Shown here piece after piece: positions 44,802 to 53,226 of a stretch of 64,000 bases of DNA. The first letter of the stretch is position 1; every line of letters begins with the position of its first letter. Under the pieces are notes generated by a model. That model searched no databases and was not told the DNA's origin. It saw only the letters and a list, made by a program, of their open reading frames with translations. The stretch is from Alicyclobacillus fructus (GTDB taxonomy: Bacteria; Bacillota; Bacilli; Alicyclobacillales; Alicyclobacillaceae), in contig NZ_JAFMTY010000017.1 of assembly GCF_017329605.1 (NCBI RefSeq), positions 1 to 64,000 on the forward strand. Reading direction: 5' to 3'. The position numbers were made by a program, and so were the translations under genes.

Positions 44802-46118
44802 ATGCGAATCGGACGGACATGGCTCGGCGCGCCTGTATGGCTGTGGTTGCTCGCCCTCGCGCCGCGCCTTGTGACCATCTTCGTGTACGGGCCGCATCTC
44901 ACGATTCACAGCGACGACGAAGGCTACTACCGAAGCGCGCTTTGGCTCCTGCAGAAGGGCACGTTCTCGTATTACACGCCAAACGCGCCGACGGTGCACA
45001 TGATGCCGGGCATCACGCTCTTGCTGGCCGGGATCATCTGGATGTTTGGGACGGGGACCGTCGGCCTCTACGCGGGGAAAATCGTGTTTACCCTCATCGC
45101 GACGCTCGGCATCGCGGGCATCTACCGCGCGCTGAGCCGGATCAGCCGGCCCTGGGTCGGCGCCGTGGTCGCCGCGGCCATCGCGCTGTATCCCCCGGAA
45201 GTGCTGGTGGACACGCTCTTTCTCACGGAGCCGCTTTTCATGGCGGTCTTCGCCTGGATGTTCGATTTCACGTTCAAAGTCGCGGAGTCCAGGCGGTTGC
45301 GGGACGTGCTTGGGCTTGCCGTGCTGTTCATGCTTGCGATTTACGTCCGGCCGAACGTCGCGCTCTGGATTGTCTTCGCACTGCTCTATTTCATCATGAA
45401 GGGCTATCCGAGAGCGCTTCTTTGGCGCCACCTTGGGGCGGCCGCGATCGTCGGGCTCCTGTTCATGGCGCCGTGGTGGATCCGGAACGAGATGGTGTTT
45501 CACCGCTTGATCCTCTTCACCGACGACAGCTGGAACCCGCTTCTGCTTGGCACCTTCGAGGGCTATGGGTATCCGCCGCCGACCAACGAGGGCGCCATCG
45601 AGCATCAGCTGCTGCGCGAGTACCCGAGCCTGCGGCCGCAGTCGATGCACGAACTGACGTGGTTTCGCCTGCAGAAGCAGATAGCCTTCAAACGCATGGG
45701 CGAATGGCTGAAGACGAACCCGTCGTCGTTCTGGACGACGTACCTTTGGCTGAAGCCGCAGATTCTCTGGCTGCGCGCGTACCTGCCCATTCCCATCTTC
45801 GGCATCACGGAGGCTTCGCTTCGCGGGCTGCAGACCTGGGTGGTGGACGCGTCCATCGTCGGCCACTTCGTCGCGATGGTGTTTGCCCGCGGGCGGCGGC
45901 GCGAGCTCTTGCTCATCTGGCTGACGCTTCTCTACTACACGGCCGTGTTCTCCTTCTTCTTCGCGTTCGAGCGGTACAACGTGCCCATCGATTGGCTGAT
46001 GTTTTCCGGCGTGCCCGTTGCCGTCTGGGCGCTTTTGCGCGCCATCGTGGGCGAGGAGCGCAAGGGGCGCGGGGCGAAGTCGGGTCGAGGGCGATCGCGC
46101 CGGCGCGCCTCCCGCTGA
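44802..46118 (+). CDS. GT-C (ArnT/PMT-like) membrane glycosyltransferase
   Basis: 438 aa from the ATG at 44802, which has AGGAG nine bases upstream; the ATG at 44769 has no such site. About ten helices are present. The first extracytoplasmic loop has HSDDEGYYRSA near residue 37, the acidic DD/DE motif of GT39/GT83-type enzymes that use lipid-linked sugars. A charged tail (RGRSRRRASR) ends it. The acceptor could be a surface protein or lipid; the N/T/S-rich S-layer protein and pilins are candidates, but that is speculation. Confidence 0.85.
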   Translation: MRIGRTWLGAPVWLWLLALAPRLVTIFVYGPHLTIHSDDEGYYRSALWLLQKGTFSYYTPNAPTVHMMPGITLLLAGIIWMFGTGTVGLYAGKIVFTLIATLGIAGIYRALSRISRPWVGAVVAAAIALYPPEVLVDTLFLTEPLFMAVFAWMFDFTFKVAESRRLRDVLGLAVLFMLAIYVRPNVALWIVFALLYFIMKGYPRALLWRHLGAAAIVGLLFMAPWWIRNEMVFHRLILFTDDSWNPLLLGTFEGYGYPPPTNEGAIEHQLLREYPSLRPQSMHELTWFRLQKQIAFKRMGEWLKTNPSSFWTTYLWLKPQILWLRAYLPIPIFGITEASLRGLQTWVVDASIVGHFVAMVFARGRRRELLLIWLTLLYYTAVFSFFFAFERYNVPIDWLMFSGVPVAVWALLRAIVGEERKGRGAKSGRGRSRRRASR

Positions 46119-46276
46119 CGCGGCCAAGGCGCCAACTGTCGGACAGCCGGCCGCGGTTTCCGCTGACGCGATCGAAGGTGCCGGCGGCTCGCGCCGTGCG
46201 ACATTCGCACTCGGGTGGTGGTTTGGCTTTGGCGGCCCGCGCCGCCTTCCGGCCGTTCATCGCGTTTGCACGGTTG

Positions 46277-47638
46277 TCACGTCGGCCGCGACGAGGTTTT
46301 CAACCCGAGGCGCCGCGCGTGGTACTGCATCCGCTGCCGGCTGATGCCGAGCGCCCGCGCCGCCTGTGTCAAATTGCCCGAAGCTGCTTCGAACGCCTCG
46401 CGAATCGCGTCGTCGGACGGGCGCGTGGGCCGCGAACCGGGCAGAGCCGGATGCGCCTCATTCTCCTGTGCGCTCCCCTCGAGGAGCGGGTGCGCGGCCC
46501 GCAGCATCCCGAACGTGATTTCGGGCGCTTCCGGCCAAAGGGCCAGGGCGGCTCGCATCGTCTGTTCCAGTTCGCGCACATTGCCCGGCCAGTCGTGACT
46601 CGTCAAAAAGGCCAGGGCGTCTGCCGAGAGGCGCACATCGCGTCCGCCTCCGTACCTGCGCAAAAATGCGTTCGCCAACAGGGGGATATCCTCGCGCCGT
46701 TCGCGAAGCGGGGGCAGGTGGATGGCCACGGCGCCGATGCGGTAGAGCAGGTCCGGCCGCATCAGGCCGCGGCTCAGTGCGACGCGCGGCGGCATGTTCA
46801 TCGCGGCGATCACGCGCACATCGGTCGCGATGGACCGCTTGGCGCCAATCGGCCAGACTTCTCCGTCCTGAAGGGCGCGGAGCAGCTTCGCCTGCACACC
46901 CGGCGACATCGCGTGCACCTCGTCGAGCAAGAGCGTCCCTCCACAGGCCAGCTCGAACACGCCCGCGCGATCCACGGCGCCCGTGAACCCGCCCCGCCTG
47001 GTGCCAAACAGCACGCTTTCCGCAAGCCCTTCCGGCCACGCCGCGCAGTTTTGCGCCAAATACGGGCCGTGCTTGCGCGCGCTCGCGCCGTGAATGGCCT
47101 GCGCAAACAGTTCCTTGCCCGTGCCCGTCTCGCCCACGAGCAGCACCGGCAGATCGGTTCGCGCCGCGCGCTGGGCGAGATCGACCGCCCTCCTTATGGC
47201 CCGGCTTTCCCCCAGGATATCCGCAAACGCAAACCGGCGCCTTCCGCGCGCCCCCGCCGGCTCCTCTGCGCCTCCCGTTTCGCGCGGCACGGCAATCTCC
47301 ATCGCGCCGATGATTTCGCCTGCGATCACGACCGGCTTGGTGCGGTTCTGCGTCACGACGCGGCGCCCGTTTCGCGCCACGTACACCTGCTCGTCAATCT
47401 GCACCGGGTGCCCCGTCTTCAGCGCCCGCCAGAGCGTGCTCGTCTCTTCGTCGAGCTCGTACAGCTCAAACACGTTTTTCTCCAGCACCTCGTCGGGCCG
47501 ATACCCGTCGATCTCGCCCATCACGCGGTTGTAGACGCGCGTGCGCCCTTCGCGATCGACCGCGTGCACGCCCACCGGCGCGAATTCGAGGATCTCCTGA
47601 TACAGCTTCCACACGTCCGCCGCCACGCTCGGCTCCAT
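46277..47638 (-). CDS. Sigma-54 enhancer-binding activator, probable GABA-shunt regulator
   Basis: 453 aa from the ATG at 47638 behind GAGGAGGGCGAGG. A PAS domain (about 10-115; FAPVGVHAVDREGRTRVYN) is followed by the AAA+ domain with Walker A GETGTGKEL near 165, Walker B GGTLLLDEVHAM near 230 and a sigma-54 loop reading GGFTGA instead of GAFTGA near 208. The Fis-type helix-turn-helix (GNLTQAARALGISRQRMQYH) ends it. It is divergent from the aminotransferase gene, whose promoter is sigma-54 type. In Bacillus thuringiensis a comparable activator (GabR) controls gab genes; that identity is inference here. Confidence 0.9.
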   Translation of the reverse strand: MEPSVAADVWKLYQEILEFAPVGVHAVDREGRTRVYNRVMGEIDGYRPDEVLEKNVFELYELDEETSTLWRALKTGHPVQIDEQVYVARNGRRVVTQNRTKPVVIAGEIIGAMEIAVPRETGGAEEPAGARGRRRFAFADILGESRAIRRAVDLAQRAARTDLPVLLVGETGTGKELFAQAIHGASARKHGPYLAQNCAAWPEGLAESVLFGTRRGGFTGAVDRAGVFELACGGTLLLDEVHAMSPGVQAKLLRALQDGEVWPIGAKRSIATDVRVIAAMNMPPRVALSRGLMRPDLLYRIGAVAIHLPPLRERREDIPLLANAFLRRYGGGRDVRLSADALAFLTSHDWPGNVRELEQTMRAALALWPEAPEITFGMLRAAHPLLEGSAQENEAHPALPGSRPTRPSDDAIREAFEAASGNLTQAARALGISRQRMQYHARRLGLKTSSRPT

Positions 47639-47739
47639 GGCCTCGCCCTCCTCGCGCAAGTGCTCCGGATTTTTGCGCTTTGCGCGCCGATTTTGCGGTG
47701 TCAGAATCATCATACACCGACAGCGCGCGGCCTGGCACC

Positions 47740-47754
47740 TGGCACGGCGCTTGC
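47740..47754 (+). promoter_or_regulatory. Sigma-54 promoter of the gabT-like operon
   Basis: TGGCAC-GGCGC-TTGC: a perfect match to TGGCAC-N5-TTGC. It lies 41 bases before the ATG at 47796. The divergent gene encodes a sigma-54 activator. Confidence 0.88.
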
Positions 47755-47795
47755 TCCATACCTTGAAGCAGATTCGCTCAAGGAGGCGGTGCACG

Positions 47796-49118
47796 ATGGC
47801 GGACGTGAAGACGCTCCCGGGGGCGGCGAGCGCAGGGTACCTCAAGGACGCCGAAACGTACTTGGCGCGCGCGTACAGGCCCTTTCTCCCCGCGATGATC
47901 GTCAAAGCCGAGGGCAGCCTGCTGTACGATCTCGACGGCAACCGCTACATCGACTTCGTGGGCGGCGTCGGTTGCCTGAACGTCGGGCACAGCCACCCGA
48001 AGGTGGTGGCGGCCGTGATCGAGCAGGCCAAGCGGTTCACGCACACGGACTACACGATGTTCCCGTACACGCCGCTCATCGATCTGGCCAGGCGCCTGGC
48101 GCCGAAAACCCGCATTCCGGGCGCCAAGGGACTCTTTTTCAACTCCGGCGCCGAGGCGGTGGAGAATGCCATCAAGATTGCGCGAAGGGCCACCGGCAGG
48201 CCGGGCGTGATTGCGTTCGACGGGGCCTTTCACGGGCGGACCTACATGGCCATGAGCCTCACGAGCAAGCTGCATCCGTACAAGGCGCACTATGGTCCCT
48301 ACGCGCCGGAGGTGTATCGGCTGCCGTTCCCAAGCGCGACGCACGGGCCGACGCTCGACGAGTTCCGCCGGTTTCTCGACCGCGCGGCGGTCACCTGGTT
48401 CGATCCGGCCCACATCGCGTGCGTCATCGCGGAGCCCATCCAGGGCGAGGGCGGCTACATCGTGCCGGTGGAAGGCTTCTTCGCGCTGTTGCGCGAGTTC
48501 TGCGACCAACACGGGATTCTGCTCATTGCGGACGAGATCCAGACGGGATACGGGCGCACGGGGCGGTTTTTCGCCATGGAGCACGAGGGCGTGGTGCCGG
48601 ATCTCATGACGTGCGGCAAGTCCATCGCGGCGGGGCTGCCGCTTTCGGGCGTGTTCGGGAGGCCCGAAGTCATGGACGCGCCGGCGGAGAACACGCTCGG
48701 CGGCACGTACGTCGGCAATCCCGTGGCGGCGAGCGCGGGGCTCGCCGTGCTCGACGTGATGGAGGAGGAGGGGCTGGTTCAGCGGGCGGACGAGGTCGGC
48801 GTGCGCATCCGCGCGAAACTCACTGAGCTCATGCGCGACTGCCCGCAGATCGGCGACGTGCGCGGCCGCGGCGCCATGCTCGCCGTCGAGTTCGTGCGCC
48901 GCCGCGACACGATGGAACCGTACCCGGAGATGGTGGCGCAAATCCTGCGCCGCGCGATGGAGCGTGGGCTTCTGCTCATGAAATGCGGGGTGTACAACAA
49001 CGCCATTCGCTTCCTGTGCCCGCTCAACATCCCGTGGGACGTGCTGGACGAAGGGCTCGAAATCTTCGCGGCCGTCATCCGCGATGTGACGGAGGGTGAG
49101 GCGCATGCATCGCTTTGA
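47796..49118 (+). CDS. gabT: 4-aminobutyrate-type class III aminotransferase
   Basis: 440 aa behind AAGGAGGCGG. Class III PLP fold: YIDFVGGVGCLNVGHSHPKV near residue 50, FFNSGAEAVENAIKIARR near 110, AFHGRTYMAMSLTSK near 140, EPIQGEGGYIVP near 212, LIADEIQTGYGRTG near 243 with the PLP-binding Asp, and MTCGKSIAAGLPLSGVFG near 270 with the catalytic Lys. The likely reaction is transfer of the amino group of GABA to 2-oxoglutarate, giving succinate semialdehyde for the next enzyme. A broader omega-amino-acid substrate range is possible. It is driven by the sigma-54 promoter and overlaps the next gene by 14 bases. Confidence 0.85.
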   Translation: MADVKTLPGAASAGYLKDAETYLARAYRPFLPAMIVKAEGSLLYDLDGNRYIDFVGGVGCLNVGHSHPKVVAAVIEQAKRFTHTDYTMFPYTPLIDLARRLAPKTRIPGAKGLFFNSGAEAVENAIKIARRATGRPGVIAFDGAFHGRTYMAMSLTSKLHPYKAHYGPYAPEVYRLPFPSATHGPTLDEFRRFLDRAAVTWFDPAHIACVIAEPIQGEGGYIVPVEGFFALLREFCDQHGILLIADEIQTGYGRTGRFFAMEHEGVVPDLMTCGKSIAAGLPLSGVFGRPEVMDAPAENTLGGTYVGNPVAASAGLAVLDVMEEEGLVQRADEVGVRIRAKLTELMRDCPQIGDVRGRGAMLAVEFVRRRDTMEPYPEMVAQILRRAMERGLLLMKCGVYNNAIRFLCPLNIPWDVLDEGLEIFAAVIRDVTEGEAHASL

Positions 49119-50595
49119 ACCGTGTCTGAACTTCATCGCAGGCGAGTGGCGGGAACCGTCCACGGGGCAGTACGGGCAAAACGTGAACCCAGCCAATGGC
49201 GAGGTGCTGGGCCTCTGGGCGCGATCCGGCCCGGGCGATCTCGATCTCGCCGTGCGCGCCGCGCGCGAGGCGCAGGCGTCGTGGCGGCTTGTGCCCGCTC
49301 CCGAGCGGGCCAAGGTGCTCCGGCGCGTGGCGGATCTGTTGCGGGATCGCAAGGAAGAGCTTGCGCGAACCCTGACGATGGAGATGGGCAAGGTCATCGC
49401 GGAGGCGCGCGGCGAGGTGCAGGAGGCCATCGACATGGCGGAGTACATGGCGGGCGAGGGCAGGAGGCTCTTCGGACAGACGACGCCGTCCGAACTTCCC
49501 GACAAGTTCGCCATGAGCGTGCGCGCGCCGGTGGGCGTCGTGGGGATCATCACGCCGTGGAACTTCCCCATCGCCATCGCGTCGTGGAAGTCGCTCCCCG
49601 CCATCGTCGCGGGCAATGCCGTGGTGTGGAAGCCGGCCGAGGAGACGCCGCTCCTCGCGCGGGCGTTCGCGCAGATCTATCAGGAGGCCGGGTTGCCGCC
49701 CGGCGTGTTGAACGTCGTCTTCGGCGACGGCCCCGTCGTCGGCGAGGCCATGCTCGATCACCCCGGCATCGACGTGATTTCCTTCACCGGATCGACCGAA
49801 ACGGGGCGCCACATCGCCAGCCGGGCCGGCGCGAATCTCAAGCGCGTGTCGCTCGAGATGGGCGGCAAGAACGCCATCACCGTGCTCGCCGACGCCGATC
49901 TCGATCTCGCCGTGGACGCCATCCTCTGGAGCGCCTACGGTACGAGCGGCCAGCGCTGCACCGCCGCCAGCCGGGTGATTGTGGAGCGTGCGGCGGAGGC
50001 GGAACTGCTCGCGCGCCTCGTGCCGCGGGTCGAGGCGCTCCGCGTCGGCGACGGACTGGATCCGTCCATCGACGTGGGACCGGTGATCCACGAGGAGGCG
50101 CTGAACAAGATCGATGGCTACGTCCGCATCGGCGTGGACGAGGGCGCTCGCCTCGTCACCGGCGGGCGCAGGCTGACGGAAGGACCTCTCGCCCGAGGCT
50201 TCTACTACGCGCCCACCGTGTTCGCGGGCGTCCAACCCGACATGCGCATCGCCCAGGAGGAGATCTTTGGCCCGGTGCTCAGCGTCATCGCCGTCGACTC
50301 GTTCGAAGAGGCCATCCAGGTCAACAACGGCGTGCGCTACGGGCTGTCCGCCAGTGTCTTCACCCGCGACGTGAATCGGGTCTTTCGGGCCATGCGCGAT
50401 CTCGACACGGGCATCGTCTACGTCAACGCAGGCACCACGGGCGCCGAAATTCACCTGCCGTTCGGCGGCACCAAGGCCACCGGCAACGGACACCGCGACT
50501 CCGGTCAGGCCGCTCTCGACGTCTTCACCGAATGGAAAACCGTGTACGTCGATTACAGCGGCAGGCTGCAGCGCGCTCAGATCGACAACAACTGA
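49105..50595 (+). CDS. gabD: NAD(P)-dependent aldehyde dehydrogenase, probably succinate-semialdehyde
   Basis: 496 aa from the ATG at 49105 behind GGAGGGTGAGG. ALDH motifs: ITPWNFPIAIASWK near residue 152, FTGSTETGRHIA near 230, catalytic Glu in LEMGGKNAITVL near 250, catalytic Cys in GTSGQRCTAASRVIV near 285, EEIFGPVLSV near 388, and PFGGTKATGNGHRDSG near 450. Overlap with gabT and a shared sigma-54 promoter suggest the second step of the GABA shunt. The sequence is also close to ketoglutarate-semialdehyde and similar dehydrogenases, so the substrate is inferred from context. Confidence 0.8.
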   Translation: MHRFEPCLNFIAGEWREPSTGQYGQNVNPANGEVLGLWARSGPGDLDLAVRAAREAQASWRLVPAPERAKVLRRVADLLRDRKEELARTLTMEMGKVIAEARGEVQEAIDMAEYMAGEGRRLFGQTTPSELPDKFAMSVRAPVGVVGIITPWNFPIAIASWKSLPAIVAGNAVVWKPAEETPLLARAFAQIYQEAGLPPGVLNVVFGDGPVVGEAMLDHPGIDVISFTGSTETGRHIASRAGANLKRVSLEMGGKNAITVLADADLDLAVDAILWSAYGTSGQRCTAASRVIVERAAEAELLARLVPRVEALRVGDGLDPSIDVGPVIHEEALNKIDGYVRIGVDEGARLVTGGRRLTEGPLARGFYYAPTVFAGVQPDMRIAQEEIFGPVLSVIAVDSFEEAIQVNNGVRYGLSASVFTRDVNRVFRAMRDLDTGIVYVNAGTTGAEIHLPFGGTKATGNGHRDSGQAALDVFTEWKTVYVDYSGRLQRAQIDNN

Positions 50596-50599
50596 CGAC

Positions 50600-50640
50600 A
50601 AGGGCGCACCGTCAGGCTTTGGCGGTGCGCCCTTCTTCTC
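50600..50640. terminator. Terminator after the gab operon
   Basis: AAGGGCGCACCG (50600-50611) pairs with CGGTGCGCCCTT (50623-50634) over an 11-base loop and is followed by CTTCTTC. The minus-strand lipoprotein gene converges on it. Confidence 0.85.
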
Positions 50641-50646
50641 CAGCCG

Positions 50647-51585
50647 TCACGACCAGTACGGCCGCATCGATCCCGCCATCTGCAGCGCGGAGGAGATGGG
50701 CGACTGCGCGCTGCTCGTCGTCTGCACCTCGTACACGTTTCCGTTCTGGCTCCAGATGACGGTCACCGTGACGTCCGATCCCGACGGGTCCTGGTTGTCC
50801 ACAATCACCCGCCCGACGCCGTCCGTCGAGGGCAGAGACGCGTTCGAGAGTGCGTTCACGAGCTTGTCCACAATCGGGGTCGGCGGGACCGACGTGTTCT
50901 CGTTCACGACCTGGAAGTTCCAACCGGAATCCGACCAGTACACGACGGTGGAGTTGCCCACCGTCGCCATTTGGGCCGCGTGGTTGTTCGGCAGAACGAT
51001 GCCCGTGCCGCCCGACGCGGTCAAACCGCCGTGCGCGGCGCGCGCAAAGGCAGACATGCTTGTAGCCGCCTGGCTCGACGAGGCGAAGTGGTCGACCTCG
51101 TACGAGGCGTACGGCTGTCCCCCCGTCAGCAAATCCACGTGATAGCCGGTCAAAAACTGCGGGCCATTGGACGTCGGCTGGGTGTTGTGCGCGTCGTATG
51201 ACGTGGCTCCGTTCCCCGCAGGCTGGGGGACGAAGGTCGGCGCATCGGCGCCCTGGAACCCGTTTTCACCCAGGCTCGTCATGGCCTGCTGCACAATCGA
51301 AGGAAACGCGCTTGCGCCCGCAGGTTGCGAGCCGCCGCCCGAGGACGATCCCGTCGAGCCGTTGCTCGAGCTCGTGTTCGCCTGCGTGCCATTCTGCGCT
51401 GAGCTGTTCTGCGTCGGCGTGCTGTTGGTCTCGTTCTGCGACTCGTTGGACGTGGACGTGTTGGTGGTGTTGTTCAACGGCACCGTGCCGCCGCCACCGG
51501 ACGACCCGCCGCCGCATCCGGTCACGACCCAGAGGCTGCCCGCCAGCGCGAAAAGGACGTATCCAACCTTTCGCATCCTCGACAT
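50647..51585 (-). CDS. Secreted lipoprotein, N/S/T-rich (312 aa)
   Basis: Not recognised. The ATG at 51585 follows GGGGAGGAAC. The signal peptide ends in the lipobox VVTGC (Cys near residue 23). A glycine patch and about 70 residues of low-complexity N/T/S linker follow. A folded domain (about 100-312) has strand-like segments (GYHVDLLTG, ASYEVDHFAS, TVVYWSDSGWNFQVV, VGRVIVDNQDPSGSDVTVTV) and no catalytic motif. It is probably a surface lipoprotein with an extended stalk. It stands alone, convergent with the gab operon. Confidence 0.78.
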   Translation of the reverse strand: MSRMRKVGYVLFALAGSLWVVTGCGGGSSGGGGTVPLNNTTNTSTSNESQNETNSTPTQNSSAQNGTQANTSSSNGSTGSSSGGGSQPAGASAFPSIVQQAMTSLGENGFQGADAPTFVPQPAGNGATSYDAHNTQPTSNGPQFLTGYHVDLLTGGQPYASYEVDHFASSSQAATSMSAFARAAHGGLTASGGTGIVLPNNHAAQMATVGNSTVVYWSDSGWNFQVVNENTSVPPTPIVDKLVNALSNASLPSTDGVGRVIVDNQDPSGSDVTVTVIWSQNGNVYEVQTTSSAQSPISSALQMAGSMRPYWS

Positions 51586-51812
51586 GTAAGTTCCTCCCCG
51601 TGTTGGCCGCCAGGGGCCCATCGCCCGGCAGCGCGGACCATCCCGCCTTACGCCCATACACTTCGACATCAGGTGCCGATTTCCTGTCCGTGCTTCCGTT
51701 CGACACGCCCCGATATTTCTCGGGAAATCTCGATGGGATATGGCCGTGGAACGCAGGAATTTGTCGACCTGTGGCGTATTGTTCCAGCATGCAGTTGCTG
51801 GAGGTGCCGTTC

Positions 51813-53213
51813 GTGTCCTCATTCCGCCCCCTCTGTGCCGCGATCGCGCTTTCCGCCTGTGCCAGCGCAGGCAGCGTTCCCGCCACGGCCGAGGCGGCCG
51901 CGTCAGGCTCCATATCCGTCTCGGGCGCCGGCCGTGTGCCCGTCTCGTGGTGGAGGCAATCCGGCGCGGTGTACGCGCCGCTGACCGCCTGTGTGCAGGC
52001 GTTTCGCCTCATGCATATCCCGCAGTCCTTCACGCCGGACGGGTGGGTGGTGGGGGATCTGCCCGACGGATCCCAGACGCCGCCGACCGCGGGGCCGCTC
52101 GACATCTGGTTTTGGCAGCCGGCCCACGGCGACACCGTGACGTACGCGGGGCCCGTGGATGCGCATGCGGTCGAACGAAACGGGCAATTCTGGATTGCGA
52201 TGGATGCGTTCCAGTCGCTGTTGACGGCGTTTCACGTGCAGACGTCATGGCAGGGATCCGCGTTTGTCGTGCGCGATCCGGTGCCGCAAGTCGCGCTGCC
52301 GCCGTCCGGTGTGATGTCGAGCGCTGTGCAGGTCGAGGGCGATAGCTGGCCCGAGCCCTGGTTTTACGGGGAAGCGGGGGTGACCTCGCTCGCGCTGTAC
52401 AACCCGCTCAGCCCGGCACTTCCTATCCGCCTCGTGACGCAGGACGGGTTTTCGGGCGAGGTGCTCATCGAAGTCAAATCGCACGATGTGCCTGGGGAAG
52501 TGCACCAGTACAGCGCCCGCATGTACGACGGCCGACTTCAGGCCACCGTTCTGCTTCCGTTCTCCGGGCGCCTCGATGTCCAAGTCGACGAGGTCCAAAA
52601 CGAAGCGTCACTCGCGCTCAAGCCCATTGCCTTCAGCCGCGCCATCGAATGTGCGGCGCAAAGCCTCCCGCAAACGCGCCTCGGCCTTCTTCAGAGTTGG
52701 CTCATCAACGACAACGAATCGGCGGGCATTCGCGACTTGGCGGTGTCGGTGGTGCGCGCCGCAGGTCTTCCGGATTCAGCCGCCCATCCATCGCCGAGCG
52801 CCGTCGATGCCGAGATCGAGGCCGTGTCCGACTGGGCATCTCGACATATCTGGTACAACTGGCCGGCGTACAAGTCGGGCCAGGTGCCCTGGCAGCAGAT
52901 GACCACCACGCTCTCTCTCGGGCACGGCGTGTGCCAAGACATTTCCGGCGTAGCGGCCGGGCTGCTTCGCGCCCTGGGTATCCCTGCGCTCGTGGTGCAG
53001 GGACAGGCGCTGGGGCTTTTGGGTTGGGGAAGTCACCAGTGGGACGAGGCTTGGGACGGGCAGCGCTGGCTGGTGTTCGATCCGACGTTCGATGCCGTCT
53101 ATACGTCGAGCACGGGCATCGGGCCGCCTGTCTCGGTCTCGCACAAGGATTTCGATCCGCCTCCGAGCGTGTTTGCGCAAAACCACCGCGGCGGCCAAAT
53201 TGCGAATTGGTGA
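51813..53213 (+). CDS. Secreted transglutaminase-like cysteine enzyme
   Basis: 466 aa from the GTG at 51813 behind GGAGGTG; the longer upstream frame has no support. A signal peptide or possible lipobox (LSACASAG) leads into a surface module of the copper-amine-oxidase-N type (about 40-155; VPVSWWRQSGAVYAPLTACV), a beta domain (about 165-275), then the transglutaminase-like core with Cys in SLGHGVCQDISGVAAGLLRALG (near 376), His in GSHQWDEAW and Asp in WLVFDPTFDA. The full Cys-His-Asp triad is present, so it may be an active protease or amidase acting on wall peptides. It sits 13 bases ahead of the GH130-type gene. Confidence 0.85.
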   Translation: MSSFRPLCAAIALSACASAGSVPATAEAAASGSISVSGAGRVPVSWWRQSGAVYAPLTACVQAFRLMHIPQSFTPDGWVVGDLPDGSQTPPTAGPLDIWFWQPAHGDTVTYAGPVDAHAVERNGQFWIAMDAFQSLLTAFHVQTSWQGSAFVVRDPVPQVALPPSGVMSSAVQVEGDSWPEPWFYGEAGVTSLALYNPLSPALPIRLVTQDGFSGEVLIEVKSHDVPGEVHQYSARMYDGRLQATVLLPFSGRLDVQVDEVQNEASLALKPIAFSRAIECAAQSLPQTRLGLLQSWLINDNESAGIRDLAVSVVRAAGLPDSAAHPSPSAVDAEIEAVSDWASRHIWYNWPAYKSGQVPWQQMTTTLSLGHGVCQDISGVAAGLLRALGIPALVVQGQALGLLGWGSHQWDEAWDGQRWLVFDPTFDAVYTSSTGIGPPVSVSHKDFDPPPSVFAQNHRGGQIANW

Positions 53214-53226
53214 GGAGGAAGAGCTC

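Noticed and set aside
44552-48826. A 1424-codon plus-strand open frame running through the glycosyltransferase, the activator and gabT
   Set aside because: It crosses three well-supported genes in other frames or on the other strand and its translation is low-complexity R/A/H. It is a high-GC artefact.
51198-51812. Upstream extension of the transglutaminase-like gene
   Set aside because: It is antisense to the lipoprotein gene and low complexity; the GTG at 51813 with GGAGGTG and a signal peptide is preferred.
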